From Ectobius pallidus (lineage: Eukaryota; Arthropoda; Insecta; Blattodea; Ectobiidae): a stretch of DNA of 64,000 nt. Position 1 is the first letter of the stretch. The number at the start of each line of letters is the position of its first letter. The DNA lies in contig CAXKWD010000005.1 in assembly GCA_964059195.1 (NCBI GenBank), positions 139,339,686 to 139,403,685 on the forward strand, given 5' to 3'. Positions 47,644-59,532 of the stretch are shown piece after piece. Below the pieces are notes generated by a model. The model worked only from the letters and a program-made list of their open reading frames with translations. It was not told where the DNA came from and searched no databases. The translations under genes and the position numbers were made by a program.

Positions 47644-49690
47644 TTTGGGTGTAAATCTAAGTTCCGAGTATATCAGTTGAATAGGCGAAGCTATTTTTTT
47701 CTGAACTCTTTTCTTTCATTTAGGCGCGAATTCAAAGGTTACAACGCAGAAGTATAAAATTCTTCGAGACCTACCAAAAATGAACCACTTTGGAAAAATT
47801 AGGTTACACAGATTGTTTCATTTTGAACGTAATATCGGCCGTAATAGTTAAAGACATATTCGAGTAGAGATATGGAAAACGTTAGCCAATGACGTGGCTC
47901 GTATCATCTCAAACTTCAAAATACTAAGCAGTTTAACAGTTCTATCTCCTCTGATTGGCTACCACCCATATGTATTTAACTTTTCATGCAGTCTTAGGCC
48001 TACTCCTATTTATAAACTCTAATAATATCTTTTAATATCTATTTGGATTGATATTATGTACTTGAAGGAAAAATTTGCTTAATGCATAGAACTAGATCTA
48101 AAGATTCTGAAAAAAATGTTGACAATTAATACTACAGTACGTAGAAGTAAGCCAATTACAGTAAACCTTTATCTATAAATTTTTAAACATACGAACAATT
48201 AAGAATATGTCTACAATCTATTTTATAACAACAGATATTCAAACACATAATCTTACAATTAAAATTATATATTAACTAATATAATTGATAATTCAAATTT
48301 AATATTAGTCTAAATAGCAGAAATTGGATATATAATTGATACAAAAGCATCAGAATAATTAAAAAAGGTTAACTCATATTGTAAATAGTTTGAAGGATTG
48401 TAGTAAATTATAATTTGAAATATTATAAGCTAATCTAGTTGAACGCTGCTGTTTTAAACATTCTAAGATAAGTACATGCTTATAATTATAATAATAATTA
48501 CAATTCTCAGAGGCATATTACGAAATTAACCAGAATGGTATAATTGAGTGACAATATAGCAGATACTTGCATTTTAGAAGAATGTCAATAAAAAGATTGA
48601 AAAATTATTAAATGTGTATTGTACTGAACAGACTATAGGCCTAAAATATTTTAGTGGCCTAAATTTCTTTTCTCTGAAACCAAATATAAAAATTTTCAGT
48701 TCACCGTACTAATAGTCCAAGGAAATAATAGAGTTTGCCTTACCGTTGTACTAATATATTAACACGATTATCAACATATTACAGAAACTAATTGCCATTA
48801 CCATAATTTTGTCATATTTAGCCCCTCTGAGGATTATGAGTATTGTATTTATTGTATTCAATAATTTTATTGAAAACTGTCTATTGCAACCAACTGTTAC
48901 TCATGGCGCGAATAAAAAATATTGAATACCGTATAACCGACAAACCTTCTTCTGTTGAACCAAAACAATAATGACTACAAAGGTAGAAATAGGATCACAA
49001 TATCCAATAAGAGTCCAGGAAGAAATTCTCCGAGTTGTAGGTCAGTACAGGATTCTGCCATAATTAGAAACCAGAGAAGAAAATTATGTATGTTATTTGA
49101 GAAATAGCCAGAGTATTAAGGCACCTCCACATTCTGGCTCATATATAGGATTAGTATTCAAATTTAAAATTTATAGCTGCCATGCATTTGATACACATTG
49201 CGACTAATTTTATAGTCTGGAACCTGGGCTTTGATTTTAAATGCAGATAGAGTGATTTTATTTCTAAACCACCTCCTAATTTATTGACCTATAAACTGAT
49301 TTAATTTTATAACTGGATGCTGTATAGGAAGTTTAATAAATTACAATTTAATTCCATTCAAAACTTTTGCAAATTACACCTTCAATTCAGATGATGCCGA
49401 ATTTATTGCTATTTTTATTATGTAGAATCTGGAATAGTACCGTAAACCAAGTTTAGGTAGACATACATTTCTCTGATTATGACCAACGATTTCGGTAATA
49501 GGAAAGTACGTATTATTGGCATCATTAATATTAGTGTATCTTGAACCAACGTGAATTTGCCCGAAGGGATTACTGAACAATGGAGCAATACCCAATACGT
49601 CTGTCTCAGTCATAGGTAATAATGAGTAATGTGCTAGAGTTATTTTTGTTATTGTGCTAGAGTTATTTGGTTTGGTTCTTAGAGCGGACG
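47644..49690. other. Intergenic, nothing recognised
   Basis: Very AT-rich. A 109-codon minus-strand frame at 49374-49703 has no recognisable family and no supporting signals, so it is not called. Confidence 0.35.
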
Positions 49691-49790
49691 GACTTGTAGT
49701 CACACAAGTAACCTAAACAGTACAGAAGAAGCAATCATGACTGCTCGCCTACATTTTATCTGAAAGGAGAATATCAACTATGTCCAAGGC
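49690..49790 (+). repeat. Partial relative of the MITE at 50267
   Basis: 'gcaatcatgactgct', 'cctacattttatctgaaagg' and 'agaatatc' match 50310-50355 almost exactly. The terminus is missing. Confidence 0.65.
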
Positions 49791-50266
49791 GAAGAGAGGC
49801 GATATATTGTAAGTGGAAAATTTAGTCCTGTGGTAGCTATGACAAAATGTGTATTTATGTTATCTCAATTAGTCCTGAAAGATTAGAAAACGGGGGCACA
49901 TATTAACCGCTTAAAGGGGCACCCATTTAATTGACAGAGTTCTCCTTTTAAGTGATCATTGGGTTGTTTTAAGTGATGTCCTTTATACTATTTTATATGA
50001 ATTTTCACAGATTTTGAGGATTGAGCTACACATAAAATGAATACATTGGTAGGTTATTACGTCCACGAAGGTAAAAAATGCAATGCAATAAAGTTCCAAA
50101 TATGGACCGAAGGGGCGCCGAGTTTCCGAAATACCGGTTTTTTAAAAATAAGGCTTACAAATTAAAACTGTTATTGTTAAAATTGTATTTATTGGCCTCA
50201 AATGTAATAAACACCATTAAAAATCAACATAAAACATGTTAATATGGTTATAGTTATAACTCGATA

Positions 50267-50701
50267 GGTAAGACCTGAGCCAAACACGCGCAGATAGCTT
50301 ATAAAAGAGGCAATCATGACTGCTAACCTACATTTTGTCTGAAAGGAGAATATCCGCCGATAAAAATGGAGTAAGAGCAGAAGAGAATACATATACTGTA
50401 CTATTCATTCCAAACTATGCGGTTCTTAATAGCCAGTAACTATAGAAAACAAAAATAAAAGTGAATAAAGATTTTTAAAATTTTTTTTTAGTAATGAAAA
50501 CTATTTAAGTAATGTTATGTAACTCTCAGAATATCGCTGTTGGGTCTTCACTGTTGAATGCTGTGAGGCTAACTAAGATGTTTTTACACGGTCTGTATAG
50601 TATGAAGTAGCAAAGAGCATCACTTGCTATGAAGGTCAGGCAGGTCTAGATTACGTCATCGTAGACTACTGCGCAGCCGTTTGTTTGGCTCAGGTCTTAC
50701 C
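50267..50701. mobile_element. MITE-like element, 435 bp
   Basis: Inverted ends 'ggtaagacctgagccaaac' are perfect over 19 bp, and subterminal 'gcgcag' words follow on both sides. Flanks (cgata / gatct) do not give a clear duplication. Non-coding. Confidence 0.75.
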
Positions 50702-50789
50702 GATCTGGTTATACTCTTCTATGAAACAAAAATTACGAGTACAACAAAATAGTTTACATAATTTCGTGGCAAAAAAGCTTATACTACCG

Positions 50790-50855
50790 TCATGGTCGCC
50801 GAGTAATCCGAACTGCCGGATTATCGAGTGCCAGTTTTGCGGGTCTCTACTGTAA
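50790..50855. mobile_element. Solo pogo-like terminus
   Basis: 'gccgagtaatccgaactgcc' followed by 'ggattatcgagtgcc' and ending 'gggtctctactg' and TA is a typical Tigger-type right end. It is immediately left of the mariner copy at 50911. No left end was found. Confidence 0.5.
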
Positions 50856-50910
50856 TAAAACTTTACCAACCTTTTATTTCATTTGAGATGCTGAATAATA
50901 TTTCGATGTA

Positions 50911-51595
50911 CGAGGGATGTTCTGAAAGTAAGTTTCGTCATTTTTTTTTTTCATATGGAAACTTTATTACCAAAACAAATACACCATGCAATCATGAAAT
51001 ATACCCCTTGCACTATTTTTCAACATAGTCTCCACCGACATTGAGACATTTGTCATAGCTTGCAATCAGTTTGAAGAAACCACTCTGGTAAAACTCGGTG
51101 CCCTGCTATGCAAGGAATTGTCGCACAGCCTTCTCCACCTCAGCATTGTTTTGGAAGTGACGTCCCGAGAGTGCGGCTTTCATTGCATGGAACAGGTGCC
51201 TTCCTTCACTGAACATGCAACACCAGCGACCAACAATTTGATGAGACATGACCTCTTCACCATACACAGTCTGTAGGCGTCCATGGATGATGGACACACT
51301 AGTCCTACATGCCCATTCATACCGGATAACAGCATGTACTTCCATTGTCGACCACGTTTTCAGTACACGTCCATCTGCCATCATGATTTGTACTCAAATA
51401 ACCTCGGGCACGCCAGTCTACTGCTACTCTCTCTTCTTCGGGACTCTACTCATGCATCGTTTCTCCTTTGCTGACGCTCTTTCCGTCGTTGAACCAGCAA
51501 TAGGTGTCGATTCTTATGGCAGTTGTTTGCTTCATCTGCTTTACCATCTTCACTTTTTAAAAAAACGACGAAACTTACTTTTGGAACATCCCTCG
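50911..51595 (-). mobile_element. Mariner deletion derivative, copy 2 (685 bp)
   Basis: TA at 50909-50910 and 51596-51597. The sequence differs from copy 1 (28371-29053) at only a handful of positions, with the same deletion junction and the same premature TAG. The minus-strand frame is 51384-51106 (92 codons; one substitution adds an upstream Met). Orientation is the same as copy 1. Confidence 0.95.
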
Positions 51596-51879
51596 TACAC
51601 TATTTTTATTTTCTATTTCCATGATATCCATATGAGTATTTTCAGAAAAGTATGTTACTCATGATTGCTCAATGATTGATGCTTGGGGTAAGAACTCAAT
51701 GGTTTTAGGCTCAAACTCAGCCGACGTCCATAGTTTTCTCGTGCATAAGATCTTTACTTCGGATCTCTGGAAGAGTATGGTCCTAGATCTGAACACCGAG
51801 AATCCAGGCTCGTTAATGGAGATATATAAGCTTTCATGAACCACAGATTATTGTCTCTGTAGGACATTACATGAGAATA

Positions 51880-52145
51880 TTATAGGAGAAAAATTCCTCC
51901 GACACCGGGGCTTGAACCCAGGACCTTTGGCTATTCGCGCCAATGCTCTAAACTAAGCCGGAGTTCAATTACAGCGCCAGATGGAACCTCTCTCCTATGA
52001 CTAATTGCCCTAATGGTCTACCTCACAGACAGACAAGTTATGTCATATGCATTGGTAGAGCATTGGCGCGAATAGCCAAAGGTCCGGGGTTCAAGTCCCA
52101 GTGTCGGAGGAATTTTTCTCCTATAATATTCTCGTTAATGGTCTT
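51880..52145. mobile_element. Two SINE family E copies in inverted orientation
   Basis: 51880-51985 (minus) and 52040-52145 (plus) carry the same 90-bp tRNA-like segment, each with 'ggttcaag/cc' B boxes and 'ggagaaaaattcctccgaca' at the outer side, separated by about 60 bp. Together they form a long palindrome. A third copy is at 16480-16590. Confidence 0.85.
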
Positions 52146-52434
52146 CAATTAGAAGTCATGAGCAAAATGTATGAAGTTCCTCTTCGACATGCTCAGAGTA
52201 CTGTAAGTTACTGAGTGAAAAATCGTTACCTTTAGACTTCTCTTTGAATGAGGGTTTTAAAAAAATATTAATTATATTTCATTTTTCCATTATGTTTCTC
52301 AAAGTAGATTTTTCTCATTTTTGTACTTGGATGAGATAATTTTGTAAGAGGCTTTGTTAGAACCAGTGCCTTTTCGACTTAGATCTCGGTTAATGGCAGG
52401 TAGGCTACATATAGTCAAAGGAATTAGAATAAAT

Positions 52435-52595
52435 ATCAGATTTAAAATAGTTATTTATGATCCAACTGTTAGAAACGAGATTTTACTTTGCGGGTTGTTT
52501 AAGTTTGCGAAACCAGCCCTTAAAGGGTGAGTGTAGTAATCCTACGAACAAAATAAAATCATTTTACAACGTGTATCATATTTTTCAGACAGTCG
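52435..52595 (+). repeat. Interspersed repeat family R2, copy 2
   Basis: Aligns with 14420-14575 over its length. No further features were recognised from 52600 to 53620 apart from a possible hAT-like end 'cagggctgccaactt' at 52711. Confidence 0.6.
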
Positions 52596-53621
52596 TTTAA
52601 ATTTGTGAAATGAGAATAAATGTTAAATCTATTGTAATGAATTACACACCGGGAGACAGCCATATCGGAGCGGACTGACAACTGCTGTTAATGCTATGAT
52701 TTTATGGTACAGGGCTGCCAACTTAAGGACAAGTCTTTTCACCCACCAAGTACTGTATAACGATTTTTGCAATCACCGCGAGAAATTTCACATTTATAAA
52801 AGGGGGATGAATTTTAAAACTTTTTGTTTTTATCAAACTGAGTCTTTTTAGTAAACATACCGTTATGCAAATACGTTTAACTGAAAGAATATTTTTCTTG
52901 TGAAGCAATCATAGTTGGTTACCCTGGAGTGTTACAGTTTTATACCACTCCTTTTAATTACTAAATATAATCTACCACTGAAAGTACTTCTTTTACCTTC
53001 GACTGTCTAAAAAAAGTTTACCTCTAACAAACAATTAGAAAAGTTTATAAAACATGTTGCAATAATGTATGTTGAAAAGATTATTTTCACCATTTTTTGT
53101 TACGAAAAACTGTTTTCTAGTAAAACTGTGTGAACACGGAAATGTATAAGGTTTCTTTTAGATCATGTTCTTAATGATTCTCATGTAGTTAATTCACTTT
53201 ACCATTGAACTCTTAGCATAGCTGACTTTAGAGATCTTATGTTACGGTTTAAGCAGTGAACATAAAACCAGTTTATATCATTTTTACGATGTTTCGTGCT
53301 TTAACAGCGTGGTGAGTTCTTTGTAACAGGTATTTCTTACATTTCCTTCACAAAGATTTGCATACTGAACTACATTAACGCGTGTTTTTGCATATAAGGG
53401 AAAGTTCAGTTTTTTAATGTGAACTGCTATGCGAAATGTACATCATTTAAATAATCCATACAAACTGAATTAAGCTACCAAAAATTAAATACTGAATTTC
53501 ATTTGAGCAAAAATTTACATTCATTTCTTGCCCATGTGCCCAATCAGTTATTTTGCAAAGTTTGATCTTGCTTTGAGATTTCATACTTGGTTTTGAATGA
53601 CAATTTAATATACCAAGGTAC

Positions 53622-53764
53622 TGCCTGTTCATTTAGACGTGAACACTTGCATGCGCCGCAGACATAGGGCGGGACGGGAGGGGAGTTTGTTGCTAGTATG
53701 GATCACGTGAGACTGATACCACTGCGCATTGTGTTTACAGTGTTCACGTCTAAATGCACAGGCA
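53622..53764. mobile_element. Short MITE with GC-rich core, 143 bp
   Basis: The left end 'tgcctgttcatttagacgtg' + 'aacac' is inverted at the right as 'gtgttcacgtctaaatgcac' + 'aggca', one or two changes. The core 'gccgcagacatagggcggga' is far more GC-rich than its surroundings. The duplication is short or absent. Confidence 0.75.
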
Positions 53765-54072
53765 ATACAATATATAAATAGCTAATCTACTGTTGATGCT
53801 ATTAATGACAATTTATCTTCTACAAATAAGAAATTAGGTGCAAGACAATTCCTTATTAATGTTTTCTAAAATATAATTAAAATGAATTTTTAAAAACGTT
53901 TTTTGAAATACAATAAATTGATGTTCTATTAAGATGACTGACATGTCTTAAAATTAAATTATACATATAAATATGTAGACTATATATATAATTGAAAAAT
54001 CGAAAATACAATTTTATTTTCTAAAGTATAATTGATAAATGTGAATATCATTGATGGTTTCTGAAACAAGTA

Positions 54073-54308
54073 GGGCAAACATGCATAATTTCGCAGTACC
54101 CCTAATTTCGCAGTATCTTTTTATTTTATTTACTGCAAAATCAGGAACAGTAATGGACAAATAAAAATACAATTTATAAAATAGAAGAGAAGATGCCCCC
54201 TTTGATGAATAAGATGAAATATTTCCACTACTGTTCCCAATTTTGCAATAAATGAAATAAAAAAAAATACTCCGAAATTAGCGGTACCGTGAAATTAGGC
54301 ATGTTTGC
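54073..54308. mobile_element. Palindromic TA-flanked MITE, 236 bp
   Basis: Ends 'gggcaaacatgcataatttc' and, inverted, 'gcaaacatgcctaatttcac' are flanked by TA. Arms of about 100 bp pair almost end to end, each with the paired words 'taatttcgcagta' repeated, so the whole element is a near-hairpin. TA targets and long TIRs fit Tc1/mariner-type MITEs. Confidence 0.85.
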
Positions 54309-54923
54309 TATTTAAAAGTTCAATCTGTTGATTCTCGGAGTAAAGAGATGGAATCTTCCGCACTCTACCCTCATTAGTAACAGTCATTTTATTCAAGATT
54401 TAACATTTATCTATACTGTTCACGCAACACATGTAGACTTCTAGGTTCAAATTTGAAATGCATAGCACAAGGTGATTAACCTAACTGGGAACACATCGTT
54501 AAGAAAAAACACATGCTGAGTGCATTGCGTAACTAAGATTTGTGAAGTATTTCCTGTTGCCGGTTACCTAAGTGGTTCAAGGACGTCCGAAGTTACAAGA
54601 AAATAAGGAAGAACTGGTGTGACCACCAATCAACACAACGCAAATAGTAAATACTGAATTTTATGGAACCTACAGTAAGGTATCTTACAGGGGAATCAAT
54701 ATTTTTGGTAATTTCTTTGGAGGTCTTGATGAGCCCTAAAGCGAAATGAAATTCTTACATAAATTGGACCAATTGATACAAGATAATCGTTTTGTTGCTT
54801 TACTGCTTTTTTTTACTCTATCATGTAGTACAATATTGGCAAAAGATATTGGCAAAATAATGTAAAGTGTGCATGTCAGGCACAACAAACAAACAAAATG
54901 ATCAAACGTTACAATATTTTATA

Positions 54924-56165
54924 CTAGCATGTGCCCGCGGATTCGCCCGCGATAATTATTTTAAAAATTAAAAATTAAGGGCATAATAGTTAAATCATTA
55001 TATTTATTAACACCTAAATCACGTGAATTACATACCACGATTAGATTTTTAATTTTTAACATTGGGTAATTTGTTTGTAACTCTGTTATGCTACTGTAAT
55101 TTATTTTTTCGTATCTTTGTTCATGCATTTATTTCATATAAGCAATCTTATTTATTTTTATTCTTATTTTTTACCTAAAACTATAATATGTATGTTTTTT
55201 GTTATTTTTATATAATTTTCAAAATATAATTTTAGTATGACTGAACTGACCCCGAACACGAGCTATGCTCATGCGGGGCAAATAATACTCTTTTCAAATT
55301 GTACAAATTGTGTGTATATTATTTGTATTTGTAATAATTTTGTATCAATTTGTATTTTTTAATTTGTAATAAAAAAAAAAATAAAAATAAAAAAAAAAAA
55401 AAAAAAAAAAAAAAGATAGCGTCGCCTGGTAAAAGCGACCTCAGATTCGAGGTCCTTCGCCCAGAAAATCCCTGTATAGTGAGTTTCGAACAAATCGAAC
55501 AACGTTTGACCATATTTAGGCCTCTATTGAATATCCTTCTTCCGTCTATGTTGAAAATTTTATACGTCTGTGGGCCTTGATATTCTAAACAAATGAATCG
55601 TCCAGGATGGACTTACAAAATAAGCGATCGCCCGCGATAATTATTTCAAAAATTAAAAATTAAGAGCATAATAGTTAAATCATTATATTTATTAACACCT
55701 AAATCACGTGAATTACATACCCCGATTAGATAGCGTCGCCTGGTTAAAGCGACCTCATATTCGAGGTCCTTGGCCCAGAAAACCCCTGTATAGTGAGTTT
55801 CGTCCAAATGGAACAACGTTTGACCATATTTAGGCCTATATTAAATATCCCTCTTCCGTCTATGTTGAAAATTTCATACGTCTGTGTGCCTTGATATTCT
55901 AAACAAATGAATCGTCCAGGATGGACTTACAAAATCTAGCGATCGCCCGTGATAATTATTTCAAAAATTAAAAATTAAGAGCATAATAGTTAAATCATTA
56001 TATTTATTAACACCTAAATCACGTGGACTACATACCACGATTAGATAGCGTCGCCTGGTAAAATCTACCTCAGATTCGAGGTCCTTGGCCCAGAAAACCC
56101 CTGTATAGTGAGTTTCGTCCAAATTGAACAACGTTTGACCATATTTAGACCTATATCGATTATCC
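54924..56165 (-). mobile_element. Helitron-like element with 315-bp tandem units
   Basis: On the minus strand the 3' end reads hairpin CGCGG-GCGAAT-CCGCG (54951-54936), then CTAG (54927-54924) before T. The body contains three head-to-tail units: 'cccgcgataattatt' starts at 54946, 55631 and 55946 (period 315 once the 368-bp insert is removed). Each unit carries 'gatagcgtcgcctggt' and 'aacaacgtttgaccatattt'. The 5' end is not sharply defined. Confidence 0.75.
55047..55414 (+). mobile_element. LINE 3' end with poly(A), inserted in a tandem unit
   Basis: Interrupts the first 315-bp unit exactly between 'gattagat' and 'agcgtcgcc', which are contiguous in the other units. It carries the hairpin 'ccccgaacacgagctatgct' + 'catgcgggg' (55250-55278) typical of jockey-like 3' ends and a poly(A) tail at 55370-55414. 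A short duplication (agat) flanks it. The poly-Lys and poly-Phe frames here are artefacts. Confidence 0.85.
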
Positions 56166-56169
56166 CACT

Positions 56170-57490
56170 TATAATAATAATAATAATAATTTTGTAATTT
56201 TAATGTTTGTTTTTATCAAACAAAGCAAATAAACAAAAATAAATTAGAATTCGAATGCAAGAAAATAACCATCCCTTTTAAGTTCATTGTACAAAATCTT
56301 CCGAATATGCAGAGCTCGTGTTCGAAAATCCATTTCAAAGCTTAAAAACAGTCCATTAAAATTTCCATAAAAATTATAAACATAGACTACAAAATAAATT
56401 TGATATAACCTAAGTTTACTTCTAAAAATATTAATAATAGTATTGTAAAAATAGTGAACATAAAAATAACCGTTACGGTAATTAATAATTTCCAAAGACG
56501 AACATAACTCTTTCTTAAATTAATCTACACGCATATTAGCATTAATAAGGAATGGGAGCTTATCAATAATTTTGTTATACAGTCTGACATAAAATTAAAT
56601 TGTAATAATTTAGACCTCTAATAATATTAAATTTTAGGTCATTTGGATTTGTTGTATCATTTCGCCTAATACAGTACCGGTACTTTTGAGAATATGTCAT
56701 AAGCCTTCCCAGTAGGCCTATTTATGAAACAATTTAACAGCATAAATGATTTATTACAGAACCTTAAATTATTTTAAAATGAACTATATTGAATACAGTT
56801 ACTATTTACTAACGCACTAACAGACAGATAAAAGAGAGACATTACGTTTTATAATGTGCAGAAATGTTAGGTTATGCACTTTGAACACTATGGAAATTTT
56901 AAGTAAGATTTTTTTATTTTTATTTAAATATCACATTGTGACATTTGTGGAAAAATAATTCTGCAACCGAGTACGCGACGGGCATAGTAGAATCTCGTGT
57001 TCATTATTCTACACAACACACGCTGCAAGCTTCAAGATGACGAAAGAGAAGCTCCTGGTCGGTCAGTGTCGGCAAACATGTCCTTCACATATACGGATAT
57101 ATGTATCAGAATAAAAAAGAAGTGTCCAGTTACTGTTACCTTCGTAGCGTTAACACACTTTCTTGCACGCAAACACACTGTCCATCGCGAAAATATTGCA
57201 GATTATACTCCTGACTCCGTGCTAATAACAGTTCGGAATGTCGCCCTAATTGGACATAATATTATAATAGGTCTACATTTCATGGTGCTGACTTAAAGGC
57301 TTGATTCACCTGTCCTCTTTTGTTGAACTCTATAACTCAGAACACGTGTGACATTATCGCCATGATGGTTTGAATACTTGTGCTCAAGTACTTACACTTT
57401 CGGTTTCGATGTTACTATGAGTATTGCTTTATAAAACACTCTGAAAAAGAGCTGCGAAATAATAAATCGGTCTATATTTCATATAACTTA
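56170..57490. other. Intergenic, nothing recognised
   Basis: AT-rich. A 99-codon plus-strand frame at 56997-57296 has no recognisable motif, repeat match or splice context, and is not called. Confidence 0.35.
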
Positions 57491-57498
57491 CTAATGAT

Positions 57499-57969
57499 TA
57501 GTGAGCGGATTTCTATGACCTAAAAAATAGGATATATGCATGCATTTATGACCTAAAAAACATTAAAATATGACCAATAAAATTTAAAATATGACTTTAC
57601 CACTTACACATTATGTATATATTTTTTAAGTTTCATTACAATTCATTTTATTAAAATATAATGTTAATTATTTAAAAAACCTGTAAATTCTCAAAAAAAA
57701 GTATCAGTATAATGCAAAATTTACAAAATATGATATGAAACTTAAAAATTTCTTTAATATGCTCGAAAATATGCAAAAAATATGATCTAAATATGCATAT
57801 TCATACTAAATATGCTACAATAGTTGAAAATTTCCTAAATATGCAGTTATATGCACAAAAAAAGCCGTTCCATTTTCACCAGGATGCTTGGAATCGGGTT
57901 AAAATTAGTCGGAAACCTGAAATAATGCAAAGGGGGAAAATATGACATGTCATAGAAATCCGCCCCCTA
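57499..57969. mobile_element. hAT MITE family H2, copy 2 (471 bp)
   Basis: Flanked by a perfect 8-bp duplication ctaatgat (57491-57498, 57970-57977). It is the inverse complement of 31172-31636 across its length, with ends TAGTGAGCGGATTTCTATGAC and TAGGGGGCGGATTTCTATGAC. Confidence 0.93.
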
Positions 57970-58040
57970 CTAATGATATTAGTAAGTAATGCTAGATCTT
58001 GTAATATTATTTATTAGTTAACAAAAACTTATTTCATAAA

Positions 58041-58326
58041 TAGTCCGCCGCCATGGTTGTATAGGTAGCATACTTGCCTTCCACCCTGGCGGTCCGGCTT
58101 CGATTCCCGGCCGGATAGTGAGTTTTTCAGTAACGAAAAAATCCCCGGGTTCAGGACTAGACATCACCCAGGAAAATTGTAGATTACATTAAAAACCTTA
58201 AATTAATAAGTGGTGACTGCTAGAATAGGGTATAGGGTATTCACAATATATGTATTAAGGTCGGCGGGTTGAGAAGCCGAAGGGCTTACACCACCCCTCA
58301 TTAATCTAATCTAATCTAATCTAATC
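58041..58326 (+). mobile_element. tRNA-derived SINE family B, full length
   Basis: Flanked by an 11-bp duplication tatttcataaa (58030-58040, 58327-58337). The head 'gccgccatggttgtataggt' ... 'cttgccttccaccctggcgg' ... 'ggcttcgattcccggcc' resembles tRNA-Gly(TCC). The body ends 'gccgaagggcttacaccacc', followed by a (taatc)n tail. Confidence 0.92.
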
Positions 58327-58699
58327 TATTTCATAAAGACATATCCACTATTGATATAATCTCTTCACTTATATTATTAGTTCATTAGTCAGCTGATTGA
58401 TTTGGAGGTAAATATGGATCGTGTTTTTGTTTTGATCCTTATTTTCTGTACTACTCCAAAGCAGCATTAAGCAGTATTAATATACAATGTCAAAAACTTA
58501 AAACTAAAATTAGCTTGTGGTATCAATAACATAAAAGTACTACGATAGTTAAAAGAATAAAAATCCCTGGTCCTCGAATTCAATGCAGGGTACGTATTTC
58601 GGCATAGGTTATGTCATCATCAGCCTTTAGAATGTACTTTGTAGCAGTGTTGGGCATTAATCAATTAATTTTTCAATCAACTCGTTAATTGACTAAAAA

Positions 58700-58960
58700 T
58701 TTAATTGCAATTAAATTAATTGCAATTAAACGTTTAATTGCATATTTCAATTAAATTAATTGCAATTAATTTAATTGCAATTAAACGTTTAATTGCATAT
58801 TGCAATTACAAATTTAATCGCAATTAAATTAATTGCAATTAAACGTTTAATTGCATATTGCAATTAAATTAATTACAATTAAATTAATTGCAATTAAACG
58901 TTTAATTGCATATTGCAATTAAATTATTTGGATTAATGTATGTTAATCGTAACTCGCAAT
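58700..58960. repeat. Left subterminal array of the hAT element
   Basis: The word 'aattaaacgtttaattgcat' recurs at four positions with cgttt at 58731, 58786, 58844 and 58899 (spacing 55, 58, 55). It is separated by 'attaattgcaattaa' palindromes. hAT transposases are known to bind short subterminal motifs, so these may be binding sites (inference). Confidence 0.85.
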
Positions 58961-59213
58961 TAAAATAATTGCAATTAACTTGTTTAATTGTTCTATGAAA
59001 CAATTAAAACTAACAATTAACTTACTTACCTTTACCGAAATCAGTTAAAAGTATTACAAGATTTCGAAAATTTAACGTACATTAATAAAAATCAATACTA
59101 CTTATTGATAAAAAAACGAATATCATCCTTCATTATACCCATTATTTATATTTTAATGAATATTTTTAATTTGTGCAATGTTTTGACATCGTACGAGTAC
59201 ATAACAAAAAAGT

Positions 59214-59532
59214 CCACCGCTGTGGCTCAGGGGATCCGTTCAATCCTCTCCCGCAGCGGGCCAGGGTTCGATTCCAAGTTACCTGGGTGAGGTTTTTCCC
59301 GGAGTTTTCCCCTCACCTGTGAGAGAAAAGTCAGGTAACTTTAGGCCCTTGTGGTCCCAAGATATCATCTGACCATCATTATTATCTTCATACCATCCTC
59401 GCCTTGTTTGAAGGGAGTGTGTGTGTGGGTGTGAATTGTGTGTATCGTCCTATGTGTTCGTGTCGTCTCGGAGGTGGCCCCGGCATTGGGATAATCACTC
59501 ATCTGGGGAGGCCCTCCATGTCCTTGTCTGGT
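59214..59532 (+). mobile_element. SINE family A, 3'-truncated, nested in hAT
   Basis: Runs from the intact tRNA-like head (ccaccgctgtggctcagggg, B box gggttcgattcc) to 'ccttgtctggt'. The next bases, caaaaaagt, belong both to the SINE consensus (compare 13634-13642, inverted) and to the flank on the left (59205-59213). The last 150 bp and the (GAAA)n tail of the full-length copy are missing. Confidence 0.9.

Noticed and set aside
49374..49703. 109-codon minus-strand frame, one of the longest in the window
   Set aside because: I considered a nuclear copy of a mitochondrial gene but could not match any mitochondrial protein in any frame. Composition is like the AT-rich flanks.
52711..52750. hAT-like end 'cagggctgccaactt'
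   Set aside because: No matching inverted end or 8-bp duplication was found within several kb.
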